64,000 nucleotides of DNA from NCBI GenBank assembly GCA_030220185.1, contig JASPKZ010001597.1:243600-307599 (forward strand), in the 5' to 3' direction. Of the stretch, positions 18,770 through 29,610 are shown piece after piece. This DNA is from Diploptera punctata. Lineage: Eukaryota > Arthropoda > Insecta > Blattodea > Blaberidae. Position 1 is the stretch's first letter. Each line of letters opens with the position of its first letter. The position numbers and the translations under genes were made by a program. The notes below the pieces were generated by a model. It worked only from the letters and a program-made list of their open reading frames with translations. It did not search any database and was not told the DNA's origin.

Positions 18770-19275
18770 TAGAAGAACGCTGGAATATTCTATAGTCAGG
18801 TATAATAGCTGTCAACTCGTTATTGCTACCTGAGAGCAGTCCTTACTTTGTGAACAGATTACAGCATTTAAATATAGAAGAGACTGCTGGTAACCTTGAA
18901 GCAGTAAAGTAATCCCACTACAGGCCTCAAGAGGCCCTTGGGGTAGTAGGAGGATAAGGCTACCACTTTTTCTGGACAATCGGCACTTGATGTCAGCCCT
19001 GCGTGACGACCGCCTTTACCCCCAGAACAAGCGTCTGGTACTCATTTCCGTTTAAGTTGTTTGTGAAATTAGTGAAGTTCATGTAGGTAAGGACATCAAA
19101 CTATCGAATATAGCATGATACAAGTATGCTGCCATAACATTGTGTGATGTTGAGCATAATTTTTCATCGTGCAAAACAATTCTGACCGACAGGCCTTATA
19201 CTTTACTATCAGAAAATATAGAAAAAAAACTTCTGTGTATTATAAACAGAATTGACAATTGGATTGTACAAAACA
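18770..19275 (+). pseudogene. hAT-like protein C-terminus, interrupted by SINE
   Basis: After the SINE, 19128-19255 reads KYAAITLCDVEHNFSSCKTI then LTDRPYTLLSENIEKKLLC, which resembles the hAT-family dimerisation region (usual form S-VDVERSFS-YK-IL-D-R--L--ENLE). Before the SINE, 18820-18902 reads LLPESSPYFVNRLQHLNIEE, plausibly the same protein. Stops and the SINE at 18904-19050 break it. Likely a decayed hAT transposase or a domesticated relative; no DDE residues are visible. Confidence 0.5.
18904..19050 (-). repeat. tRNA-derived SINE, truncated
   Basis: TAAAGTAATCCCACTACAGG through GTCTGGTACTCATTTCCG matches the 3' half of the 12925-13228 SINE in minus orientation; the tRNA head is missing, as expected from 5' truncation. 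Confidence 0.8.
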
Positions 19276-19625
19276 CAATTAGACCCATTTCATGAAATCA
19301 AAATGTTAAAATAATTCTTACATTTCACCATGTTTGAGGTTCAACATTAAATGTAACTTTAATTGCAAAGAGAGTTCTGAAACAATCCCTGGAATCAATT
19401 ATGGACTAATAACTTTTAACATCTTGTTTCTCCAAATGTGACATCTGGAATGGTTTACTTGTATTTTAAATCATCCAATTTAATGTTATTGTTACACTTG
19501 CATCTCCAGGAATTTCATATCTTTATGTAATGTAAAAACAGCAATAATCCAAACACTATACCTGTTCTAAACTTTGTTAGTGCTATATTTCATGGAAACC
19601 TGTTTGTTTTGGTTACAATGTTTTG

Positions 19626-20133
19626 TTTTTTGTATATGTTTACTTACTTACTTACTCACTGGCACTATCGAACCCGTAGGTTCATGGCCGCGCGGACATA
19701 AGCTCTCCATACATCCCTATCTAGAGCTAATGCTTTTCAATCATTCCCTGTATAATCTACTTCCCTCAAATCATAGTTAATGTTGTTCTCCCACCTCATT
19801 CTTGGTCTACCAACTGGGCGTTTTCCCTCTGGCTTTCCTACAAGAAGCTTCCATGCATGTCTTTCATTCCCCATACGCGCAACATGTCCTGCCCAACATA
19901 GTCTACGAGACTTAACTGTACTTATTATATCTGGCTTCCTATAAAGACCATGTAGTTCACTGTTATGTAGTCTTCTCCATTCACCTGTCTGTTCATCTCT
20001 CTTTGGTCCAAAAACTTTCCTAAGAACTTTATTCTCAAATACTCGTAATCTCCTTTCCTCCCTTAAAGTAAGAGTCCATGTTTCGCACCCATATAATATA
20101 ACTGGTAGAATAATAGTTTTTTTGTATATGTTT
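19626..20133 (-). mobile_element. Truncated RTE-like LINE (19642-20117), 16-bp target duplication
   Basis: TTTTTTGTATATGTTT at 19626-19641 and 20118-20133. The insert is the 3' end of the AGTA-tail LINE family on the minus strand, with the tail at the left (ACTTACTTACTTACTCACTGG). It encodes a broken RWAGHVARM / RPVGRPRMRW C-terminus. Confidence 0.85.
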
Positions 20134-20205
20134 GGATTTCATAATTAAATTTCAGTACATTAATTAATTGTATTATATATAATCTCTCAGTTTTTATTTA
20201 TGAAA

Positions 20206-20499
20206 GTAAAGTGATTCCACTACAGTCTTGGGAGGCTTTTGGGGTAGTGGTATGTTAAAGCTCCCATCTTTCTAGATAGTAGACACGAAATGTCTGCCAG
20301 GTTGTCGGATCTGCCTCATGGTCGCATTTGTGCCCAGAACATGCATCTAGTACTCACTTCCATTAGGATCTGAGACCCCAGGTCCACAATGCCATCAGAA
20401 GGTCTGGTACAGCTAAAAATCTTGACAATATCGAGACTCGAACCCATGACTTTCCTGTTTGCACACGTTTCCTTATACACCTACATTATGGCGTGATCC
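20206..20499 (-). repeat. tRNA-derived SINE, decayed copy
   Basis: Full-length but diverged relative of the 12925 SINE: AAAGTAAAGTGATTCCACTAC at the left, CTCGAACCCATGAC tRNA B-box region and ACATTATGGCGTG head at the right. Confidence 0.75.
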
Positions 20500-20564
20500 A
20501 TTAAAATTGTTTCAGATCATGAATATGATACTTTATATTGGGTCAGAATTAATGAAAAAGCTAA

Positions 20565-21705
20565 TTAAAATCTAAATATTCACTGGCACTATCGAACCCG
20601 TAGGTTCATGGTCACGCGGACATAAGCTCTCCATACATCCCTATCCTGAGCTAATGCTTTCCAATCATTCCCTGTATAATCTACTTCCTCAAATCATACT
20701 TACTTACTCACTGGCACTATCGAACCCGTAGGTTCATGGCCGCACGGACATAAGCTCTCCATACATCCCTATCCTGAGCTAATGCCTTCCAATCATTCCC
20801 TGTATAATCTACTTCCCTCAAATCACAGTTAATGTTGTTCTCCCACCTCATTCTTGGTCTACCAACTGGGCGTTTTCCCTCTGGCTTTCCTACAAGAAGC
20901 TTCCATGCACGTCTTCCATTCCCCATACGTGCAACATGTCCTGCCCATCGCAGTCTATGAGACTTAACTGTTCTTATTATATCTGACTTCCTATAAAGAC
21001 CATGTAGTTCATTGTTATGTAGTCTTCTCCATTCACCTGTCTGTTCATCTCTCTTTGGTCCAAAAATTTTCCTAAGAACTTTATTCTCAAATACTCGTAA
21101 TCTCCTTTCCTCCCTTAAAGTAAGAGTCCATGTTTCGCACCCATATAATATAACTGGTAGAATAATAGTTTTATATATTTTTCAGCTTAATGTTTTTTGA
21201 AAGGAGTTGGGACATCAAAAGTCTCTGCAATGCATAATAGCATGCATTTCCAGAATTGAGCCTATGTTTAATTTCCTTGTGCGTCTCATTCCTATTTGTG
21301 ATTATTGTTCCTAGGTATTTGAATTCAGCCACCTTCCTCAAAATTTCCCTCATTTGTCATTAGGTGTCCATTTCCATTATATACTGAATTTCTACCTGTG
21401 ACCACATATTTAGTTTTACTGATATTTACTTCCAGTCCTAATTTCTTAGTGTTACTCAATAGTGTGTGCGTGTTGGCCTTTAGTATCTCCTCGGTATCGG
21501 CCAATAGTATTACATCATCAGCATAAACTAACAGTTTATTAATACCATTCAGTTGTAAGCCTTCCTCATTCTCTAAAGATTTAATGGCATGCTCTAGTAC
21601 AAAATTAAATAGTAGAGGAGATAGTGCATCTCCTTGCTTCAACCCATTCTGGATTTCAAAAATGTCTGAAAACTGTTTGCCTACACGCACCCTTAAAATC
21701 TAAAT
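20565..21705 (-). mobile_element. RTE-like LINE (20578-21692) with duplicated 3' end, 13-bp target duplication
   Basis: TTAAAATCTAAAT at 20565-20577 and 21693-21705. The insert contains a 5'-truncated LINE (20698-21692) plus, at its 3' side, a second copy of the last 120 bases (20578-20697). Both start with the same CACTGGCACTATCGAACCCG end, and the longer copy keeps its tail ACTTACTTACT between them. Confidence 0.85.
20717..21690 (-). pseudogene. RTE-like LINE reverse transcriptase, C-terminal half
   Basis: Best-preserved coding copy of this LINE family. 21325-21690 reads QNGLKQGDALSPLLFN (motif B) and LLVYADDVILLADT (motif C, YADD with both aspartates). 21171-21353 continues FKYLGTIITNRNETHKEI. 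20717-20926 ends LVGKPEGKRPVGRPRMRW...DLREVDYTGNDWKALAQDRD to a stop. Frame breaks lie near 21340 and 21170-20930. Motif A and the endonuclease are lost by truncation. Confidence 0.85.
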
Positions 21706-21935
21706 GCAGTGAACATTTTGATTTCTTGAGCTATAAATAGGTTCTGTTTGTCTCATTTATGTGCTGGTATGTACACATATAAGTTATAATGGGCTTATGT
21801 ATATAAATATATGTAAAAAGTTTAGAAAACAGTAGCTTCATAATATTTTTGCGTCATAATTTTCATATTTTCTCTTTCCGATTTCATATAATTTTCTTCA
21901 TATAATTCCTCGCCCTACTTATGATGCTTCTATGA

Positions 21936-23571
21936 TGTTGTAATATGGGTCCCCAAACCGAAAAACCAAAGTCAACAATTAATAACCATAGCCCAACAAT
22001 CACTAATACAGTTAGAGAATTGGACATCCCAGAACTTAATGAAGATAAATATACAGAAGGCAAATTATCAACTATTTACATTAAGAAAGAAACCACTACC
22101 CATCACTCTGAAATTGGAGGGTGAATTATTAACTCAAACACATGAAGCAAAATATTTAGGAATAACTCTGGACACAAAATTAACATGGTAGAAACACATA
22201 GAGAATATATGTACAAAGATAGAAACAAGGTTACCATTATTAAAACGATTAGCAGGGAAAAAGTGGGGTTGCAACACACAAACCCTAAACACCTTCAACC
22301 AAATGTACATAAAACCTATACTTCATTATTGTGAAGAAATCCTAGTAACTACTAAAGTGGAAAAACTTAATAAATTGCAGAACCAAATCCTCCGCCTAAT
22401 AACAGGAGCCGTTAAAACAACACCAATCACTGTCATGCAAATCATAACAAATAACCCAAACATAGCATTTGAAATTGAGAAAACAGCAATCACACAGTAT
22501 GAAAAATTTTTAAGGCTACCCCATAATAACTGGTCCCAAAGAAAACCACAAGTATGTTTAAAATCTCAGCAAAGCTTCTTAAGCATAGTACAAGAAATCA
22601 AACAGAAATTGCAACTTCCACATTCAAAAGAAAAATACAGATGAGAAACAACTCTCTAGAATTTTTGGAAATTGAATATAACCTTCATTTAACAGAAGAC
22701 ATCAAGATATCTGAAACTCGCCCATATATTCTAAAACAAATGTCACTGGAAATAATAGATCTAAGATACCCTGCTCCTGAATGGATACATATTTTTACAG
22801 ATGGCTCCAGCCTACCAAATGATGATGGCACTGGTGCTGGTGCAGTATGTCCACTTTTTTCCTTTTATCGTAAACTAAACACAAATTCAACAAACTTTGA
22901 TGGCGAAATTCTAGCAATTTTCTTAAGTTTACAAAATCTTTTATATCACATCCAAAAATTTACAAAAGTTGTAATTCTATGTGACTCCAAAGCAGCCATT
23001 CTCACTATAACATGAGACACAACACCCAAAAGCATCAAAATTATTGAATGTCACAAAATGATAAAACAGTTATCCCGTCTACATAAAGAAGTTGTACTTC
23101 AATGGATTCCGGCCTATTGTGGAGTGACAGGCAATGAAATAGCTGATTTTCTGGCCAAAATTGTTTCGAACCCAACTTCTACTCCAATTTCCTTTCACTC
23201 TATCTAAAGAATTATCTCAAATAAATATATCAATAAACTTAGAGAAGAATACACCACCAAAACATCTGGAAAGGAATGGGAAAATCTACACAAGCTTATG
23301 ACATTACTACATTACAAAGAAAATCTGCAGTAGTAACATTTAGACTGTTAACAGGACATGACTGCTTGAATAAACACCTACACAGAATTGGCATAACAGA
23401 TTCACCTAAATGCCCTTTTTGCAATTTAAATGAAGATATGGAAAGAAACCATCTCCTCCGTTGTCCAGCTTTTGTAGAAGAGACCAGCCTTTCTGTTAAG
23501 TATTGGAGTTCAAGAGAGCGAATGATTTCATTATCAAGTGCTCGACATTAGATACCAACCAACCATTATTA
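21936..23571 (+). mobile_element. I-group LINE, 5'-truncated second copy
   Basis: Begins abruptly at ATGATGTTGTAATATGGGT inside RT motif C and follows the 51540-53180 copy closely to ACATTAGATACCAACCAACC. The 5' truncation is typical of target-primed reverse transcription. I see no clear target duplication. Confidence 0.85.
21960..23551 (+). pseudogene. I-group LINE RT thumb, RNase H and zinc-knuckle fragment
   Basis: Pieces: 22303-22644 (RT thumb, YIKPILHYCEEILVTTK), 22554-23015 (RNase H start, FTDGSSLPNDDGTGAGAV, with DG aspartate, and FDGEILAIF glutamate, CDSKAAIL aspartate), and 23276-23551 (HDCLNKHLHRIG and CPFCNLNEDMERNHLLRCPA, a CCHC-type zinc motif). In-frame stop at TRAC (ACATGAGAC, about 23012), a deletion of the KKGS segment at about 23160, and the frameshift near 23280 shared with the 49.5-kb copy. 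Confidence 0.8.
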
Positions 23572-23740
23572 ATTTAACACTTCTCACTGAAGGATAAATT
23601 ATATTTGAAGAGAAAAATATATAAATAATATTTGAAGAGAAAAATATACACCTAGATTGGGGTTTGATCCCATGACCTTTGACTCTTTATGCCAATGCTC
23701 TAACCAATTGAGCTACTATATAACATGATATTGATGTGAT
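23572..23740 (-). repeat. tRNA-bearing repeat fragment
   Basis: TTATTAATTTAACACTTCTCACTGAAGG head, two tandem copies of ATATTTGAAGAGAAAAATATA, then the tRNA-like core on the minus strand. Confidence 0.65.
23655..23722 (-). tRNA. tRNA-like core of repeat, degenerate
   Basis: Minus strand: TAGCTCAATTGG D-arm, anticodon stem TTGGC/GTCAA (one mismatch) with loop ATAAAGA, T-arm GGGATCAAACCCC. Decayed relative of the tRNA-Phe-like core at 14832. Confidence 0.4.
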
Positions 23741-24110
23741 ATAAATGCACTATTATGTTGTATAAATATTTTGATAATTCATATTTTAATTTCTGACAAA
23801 CTCTGATGCATGGGAAGGGATTCCAAGAAAAAACTAATTATTAGAAAATTTGATTTGAATGATTTTTGGATATTGGAATGAATCAATAGTTGACCAACTA
23901 ATAAGCAATCAGCTATGTTCCTGCATCATGGCAAAGATGTATTGGACAACTTTTACAAACTGACATACCAGATAGATACATTCCTCTTTGTATACACCAC
24001 GCACAGAGTGCTAAGTAGTCAGTTGTGGAAACGTGAAAATAATTTTATTTAACTTTTACAGGGAAAAAACACTATGAGGTTTAATTTAAGAATTAAATTA
24101 ATATTTTTAT

Positions 24111-24821
24111 TACTTCACGTAGAAATTCATTAAATAATGGAAATGGACAGCTAATGACAAATGAGGGAAATTTTGAGGAAGTGGCTGAATTCAAATACCT
24201 AGGAACAATAATCACAAATAGGAATGAGATGCACAAAGAAATTAAACATAGGCTCAATTCTGGAAATGCGTGCTATTATGCATTGCAGAGACTCTTGATG
24301 TCCCAACTCCTTTCAAAAAACGTTAAACTGAAAATATATAAAACACTTATATATATATACACAAAATATTATTCTACCAGTTATATTATATGGGTGCAAA
24401 ACATGGACTCTTACTTTAAGGGAGGAAAGGAGATTACAAGTATTTGAGAATAAAGTACTTAGGAAAATTTTTGGACCAAAGAGAGATGAACAGACAGGTG
24501 AATGGAGAAGACTACATAACAATGAACTACATGGTCTTTATAGGAAGTCAGATATAATAAGAACAGTTAAGTCTCGTAGACTGCGATGGGCAGGACATGT
24601 TGCACGTATGGGGAATGAAATACTTGCATGGAAGCTTCTTGTAGGAAAGCCAGAGGGAAAGCATCCAGTTGGTAGACCAAGAATGAGGTGGGAGAATAAC
24701 ATTAACTATGATTTGAGGGAAGTAGATTATACAGGGAATGATTGGAAAGCATTGACTCAGGATAGGGATGTATGGAGAGCTTATGTCCGTGCGGCCAGCG
24801 AGTAAGTAAGTAATTACTTCA
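24111..24821 (+). mobile_element. RTE-like LINE fragment inserted in PLE tail, 10-bp target duplication
   Basis: ATTACTTCAC at 24111-24120 and 24812-24821. The insert is a plus-strand 5'-truncated LINE ending GCGAGTAAGTAAGTA, same family as at 13.5 and 20.6 kb. Confidence 0.8.
24154..24805 (+). pseudogene. RTE-like LINE C-terminal fragment
   Basis: 24154-24447 reads FKYLGTIITNRNEMHKEIKH and CYYALQRLLMSQLLSKNVKL (RT thumb). 24608-24805 reads LAWKLLVGKPEGKHPVGRPR then NDWKALTQDRDVWRAYVRAA. The frame breaks in between and lacks catalytic motifs. Confidence 0.8.
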
Positions 24822-24840
24822 CCTCATATCCTTTTTTTCT

Positions 24841-24882
24841 TCTAGACTGCAGTTTTGGAGCTACATCTCCATCATCAGTAAC
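24841..24882 (-). ncRNA. Hammerhead-like motif, G12 changed
   Basis: Minus strand: CTGATGA, extra U, GGAG/CTCC stem, AAAA instead of GAAA, palindrome ACTGCAGT, C17 (a GUC-like triplet AGTC). The G12A change predicts loss of activity. Confidence 0.6.
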
Positions 24883-25129
24883 CTCTTGTCGACCGGTGTT
24901 ATGTCGTTTCTTGGCAGTTTAGTGATGGTATATATGTTTTGCATTATCTATTCTATCACAATAGCCCAATTTTGCATTATGTGGAATGCCCTTTTTGGCG
25001 GGGTTTTACTCTAATGTAATTCTAGAAATTGTTTCATTAAGGTACTTACATATTTTTGTTTTTTTTTTATTCTATTTCTCAGAAGGAAGAAGAAATCACC
25101 AAGAAACGACATAACACTGGTCGATGAGA

Positions 25130-25172
25130 GGCTACTGACAATGGAGATATAGCTCCAAAACTGCAGTCTAGA
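25130..25172 (+). ncRNA. Hammerhead-like motif, mirror arm
   Basis: Plus strand: CTGACAA (G8 changed), GGAG/CTCC stem, AAAA, ACTGCAGT, C17. Shares the G12A change with the opposite arm. Confidence 0.55.
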
Positions 25173-25215
25173 AGAAAAAAAAGGATATGAGGTGAAGTAA
25201 TAAAAATATTAATTT

Positions 25216-25690
25216 CTGATTCTATATACCTGAAATTAATACAATTGTTTGTGTTAACTTGGATATATTTATTTTAAAAATACATTAAGTAATTTTAGAT
25301 ATATTTTATATCTTTGTAAATAATTCCTGAAAAATTACCCTGTTGGAACACTTTTCTCAGGAACTATTTGAGACAGGGCTATGGAATGTTCTGGACCCTT
25401 TATTCACTATGGGATGAAGTTCATGTAGTAGATTCAAAAAAGCAGTCCATCAAAAACCATACTTTTATAAATAGTTTATATGAAAAAATACCATATTTGC
25501 TTGTGTAAATTGCGCCCCTGCATATTTTGCTCACCCCATTTTTAAAAGGATTATTTTGAACTTAATTTCTGCTCCATGTATTCTGTGCACACATTTTAGG
25601 TCCTTTTCTTTTCCCTTAATTCCTTTGCTAATTCTTACATTCAAACATAGATAATTTACCAGCTACTGAACTACCTGCTTCACAAAGAAA
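25216..25690. other. No recognisable gene
   Basis: AT-rich flank of the compound PLE. No ORF or repeat that I can support. Confidence 0.4.
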
Positions 25691-25799
25691 CATACATAGT
25701 CCTTAATATTTAATTTTAGGAAGTTACATTTTGAGGTTATTTTAATTATATTATTTTGGTCTGGACATCTTACCTCAATATTAATGTTGATTTGTTCTT

Positions 25800-25835
25800 G
25801 GACATGTTTCAAAACAATTCTGTTTTATCGTCAGC
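25800..25835 (-). ncRNA. Hammerhead ribozyme-like motif (PLE inverted tail)
   Basis: Minus strand: CTGACGA, extra U, AAAACA/TGTTTT, GAAA, ACATGT, C17. Canonical GUC cleavage triplet. Confidence 0.7.
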
Positions 25836-25850
25836 TTTCCCAGACTGGTT

Positions 25851-26186
25851 TTATTTATGTTGCACCACCTGGATGTCGATGTCAGCTCCATCCTGTGGTT
25901 GGCCAAAGAACCTCCAAACAAGGTCACCCTCCATCGGAATATCAAAATTCATAACTCTGTTTCTGTTCTTCTGAATATAAATTTTTTCCCAAATAGTCAG
26001 CTCTTTTGTATTTTCTAACTGTTTTAATAATTTAGTGTCTGAATTTAAATTATGTTTTTCAGACCAAACATGAGCAGCAACTGCAGATTTTTCAATTTCT
26101 CCATTTTTAATATTTCCTATGTGTTCTTTGGTTCCAATTTTTAGGTTTCTTTTTGTTTTCCCTATATATATCTTTTCACAACCCAT
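25851..26186 (-). pseudogene. PLE GIY-YIG domain in inverted tail
   Basis: Open 111-residue frame MGCEKIYIGKTKRNLKIGTK...NGEIEKSAVAAHVWSEKH ending GADIDIQVVQH. It covers the YIG half onward; the GIY half upstream is out of frame (stop at ATTACTGAC near 26200). The catalytic-region arginine in KIRTKEH is replaced by glycine here. Confidence 0.8.
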
Positions 26187-26276
26187 GCATTCAATTTGAT
26201 ATATTACTGACTTTTTATTTTTATCAGTTTTTTCATTTTTGTTGGTTTTTATTAGTTTATTTAAACTGTAGTTATT

Positions 26277-27890
26277 TTGAAAGAAAAAGAGTATGAAAAA
26301 ATTAAGAATGACCCCCTACCAAAAACCACAAAAAAGTGGAAAACTGTTTTAAAAATGTTAAAATTCTATCCAAGAAAGAAAAATTTCAATTAAAAGTAAG
26401 CAACCCAAGAAACCCTAATATACATGGACTTCCAAAAATTCACAAACCGGGAAACAAATTAAGGCCAATAATTAACAATATTGGATCACCAACCTACAAA
26501 ATTTCAAAATGGCTGAATAATCAATTTAAAAGAATGAATAATTTTGAAAGTCTGCAGATTGAAAATTCATTGGAATTAGTTAAGAAATTAGAAAAAGTGG
26601 AAACTGAACCCACAGATAGGTTGGTTTCGTTTGATGTAGTTTCACTATTCACAAATGTACCGAAACAAAAAACTTTGGAGATATTGAACAATTGGTTAAG
26701 AAAAAACAACATAGACAGAGAGATCAAAGAAGATTATTTGAAATTAACTGAGTTATGCATTGACCAAACGTTTTTTACATTCAATGGGAGTTTCTATAGA
26801 CAAAAATCAGGGCTCTCAATGGGAAACCCATCATCACCTTTCCTGGCAAATTTATTTATGAGCGATTTTGAATGTAAAATCACTAAAGCACATCCCACAA
26901 TGTTTAAATTTTGGAGTAGATATGTCGATGATATAATTTGTATTGTTAAAGAAAAACATGTAGAAGATTCCCTAAAACTATTAAATTAACAGAGTACAAA
27001 CATTAAATTCACCAAAGAAATAGAAGACAATAAACAAATACCTTTTTTTGGATCTTAAATTGGTCAGAAACGAAGAAAAAAGGAAAATTGAATTCGGGAT
27101 TCATAGAAAAGAAACTCATACGGAAAATTTTTATAAAATCAACAGGGTTCAATACAATTGGACATAAATTAGCAGCATTTAATAGTTTAACTCATAGATT
27201 GGTAAACTTACCCTTAAACGAAGAAGATTTCAAACATGAGAAAAAACACATAATCAAAGTAGCAAGAGAAAATGGGTTTGATGAAAAAATGGTACATAAA
27301 AGGATAGAAAAGTATAAAAAACAAAAAATGATAAACAGAAGTAATCTTGAAAAAGAAGAACCACCTATGAAAAAATATAGGAAATTCACATATCACCCTT
27401 GGGTACATAATAAATTTCAAAATATATTTGAGAAGTTAATATTAAATTAGCACCAAAAAATTACTACAGTTTAAATAAACTAATAAAAACCCAACAAAAA
27501 TGAAAAACTGATAAAAATAAAAAGTCAGGAATATATCAAATTGAATGCATGGGTTGTGAAAAGATATATATAGGGAAAACAAAAAGAAACCTAAAAATTA
27601 GAACCAAAGAACACATAAAAATATTAAAAATGGAGAAATTGAAAAATCTGCAGTTGCTGCTCATGTTTGGTCTGAAAAAACATAATATAAATTCAGACAC
27701 TAAATTATTAAAACAGTTAGAAAATACAAAAGAGCTGACTATTTGGGAAAAAATTTATATTCAGAAGAACAGAAACAGAGTTACGAATTTTGATATTCCG
27801 ATGGAGGGTGACCTTGTTTGGAGGTTCTTTGGCCAACCACAGGATGGAGCTGACATCGACATCCAGGTGGTGCAACATAATGCAACATAA
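26277..27890 (+). pseudogene. PLE RT-GIY-YIG partial copy
   Basis: Starts in the RT fingers. 26336-26989 (217 residues) holds HGLPKIHKPGNKLRPI, SFDVVSLFTNVP (motif A), SGLSMGNPSSPFLANLF (motif B) and WSRYVDDIICIVK (motif C): an uninterrupted RT core. Then a stop at LLN, frameshifts near 27045, 27130 and 27440, the linker (27088-27450) and the endonuclease (27549-27890), also frameshifted near 27615. Part of the compound insertion; acts as the upstream pseudo-LTR partner of the next copy. Confidence 0.85.
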
Positions 27891-27909
27891 ATAAAACCAG
27901 TCTGGGAAA

Positions 27910-27944
27910 GCTGACGATAAAACAGAATTGTTTTGGAACATGTC
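27910..27944 (+). ncRNA. Hammerhead-like motif, core mutated
   Basis: CTGACGA, U, AAAACA/TGTTTT, then GGAA in place of GAAA, ACATGT, C17. The A13 change would impair this upstream copy; the copy at 31993 is intact. Confidence 0.6.
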
Positions 27945-27969
27945 CAAGAACAAATCAACATTAATATTG

Positions 27970-28116
27970 AGGTAAGATGTCCAGACCAAAAATAATATAA
28001 TTAAAATAACCTCAAAATGTAACTTCCTAAAATTAAATATTAAGTACAACTTCTTAAGTTACAAGGAAGAAACAAAACCAGAAATTGTGTTTGTGTTATA
28101 AATTACAAAAAACAAG
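27970..28116 (+). promoter_or_regulatory. PLE pseudo-LTR/leader with splice-donor-like GAG/GTAAG
   Basis: From TATTGAGGTAAGATG through AACCTCAAAATG and TTCCTAAAATTAAATATTAAG to the ATG at 28117. It links the tail of the upstream copy to the ORF of the next one and so acts as its 5' leader. TGAGGTAAGA fits a 5' splice site; possible acceptors are TTCTTAAG or TTACAAG near 28056-28065. Promoter function is inferred only. Confidence 0.45.
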
Positions 28117-29610
28117 ATGGCGTCCTCCATACTCAACTTCAATAACAATTTTTTCGAAACTAAATATGAAATCAAAAAGTTTATAAAACTAAAAGAGAAG
28201 AAATTTAAGAGATTAGCGGACATTAAATTCATCAACCAATGCCTAAAATTAGAATTGGTTCCCATGTTCATTAGAAAAACCGTCAAGGATAACAACAACA
28301 GCAAACAACAAAAAATTTTGGAGAACAAATTACTAAAACTAGAAAAGAATAAACACTTTGAAATAATCAGTAATCTGGTTATTGAAATTTATTTGTTACA
28401 TATCAAATTGTCTAAAATATTAGGAAACATCATGTGGGAAAACCTAGAAAATAAATTTTTCACTTTTTTGAACATAACCATGAAAAAGAAAATTGAGAAA
28501 CAAAAGACAAAGATAAATAATTTAACTAAATCAAAGGAAAAGAAGATACATCAAATAAAATCAAACATCAGAATAAAACCAGAAATGAAGAAAAATCAGA
28601 ATCCACCAGAAATTATGTTAAAAATTTTTCAAATGCAACCTTTAAACCTAAAAGAGACAAATTTGTTAGAAACGGTCTAAAAACAGCAATAGATTATTCC
28701 AATAGAATAGAAGAATACATAGTGGACATTGAAATTCAATAGAAGGGCTAGTTTACAGAGAAAAATAATCATCAGAAAAAGAAAAAAAATGTGAAGAAAT
28801 TTTGAATAAGATAAAGAATACAAACAAAAAACCAGTTTGTAAGGAAAAATTAAAAAACACTCAAAAGAAATAAATAACAAAAAATGTTTGATATACAAAA
28901 TCAGATAAGGGTACACCAAATATTAATTCTGGACAAAGAAGATTAATCAAAATTAGAATGGAAGAACTTTGAATGAAAGAAAAGAGTCATGAAAAAAGTA
29001 AGAATGACCCCCCTACCAAAAAACCATAAAAAAGTGGAAAACTGTTTTAAAAATGTTTTGTTAAAATTCTATCCAAGAAAGAAAAAATTTCAATTAAAAG
29101 TAAGCAAACCCAAGAAACCCTAATATACATAGACTTTCAAAAATTCACAAACGGGAAACAAAACAAATTGAAGGCCAATAATTAACAATATTGGATCACC
29201 AACCTACAAAATTTCAAAAGGGCTGAACTGAAATAATCAATTAAAAGAATGAATAATTTTGCAAGTCTGCAGATTGAAATTCATTGGAATGGAATTAGTT
29301 AAGACATTAGAAAAAGTGGAAAACTGAACCCACCAGATAGGTTGGTTTCGTTTGATGTAGTTTCACTATTCACCAAAAGTGTACCGAAACAAAAAACTTT
29401 GGAGATATTGAACAAATTGGTTAAGAAAAAACAACATAGACAGAGCAGAGAATCAAGAAGATTATTTGAAAAAAAATACTGAGTTATGCAGTGACCAAAC
29501 GTTTTTTTAAATTCAAATGGGAGTTTCTATTAGACAAAAAATCAGGGCTCTCAATGGGCAAAACCATCATCACCTTTCCTGGCAAATTTATTATGAGCGA
29601 TTTGAAAATG

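Larger units (their letters stand above)
24061..25215. mobile_element. PLE-tail foldback interrupted by a LINE
   Basis: Left part 24061-24120 (ACACTATGAGGTTTAATT...TTTATTACTTCAC) continues after the LINE at 24812 (ATTACTTCACCTCATATCC). Inverted arms 24822-24905 and 25110-25197 each carry a hammerhead-like motif; both end in GGATATGAGGTGAAGTAAT (RNA sense). No endonuclease coding recognised between them. Confidence 0.65.
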
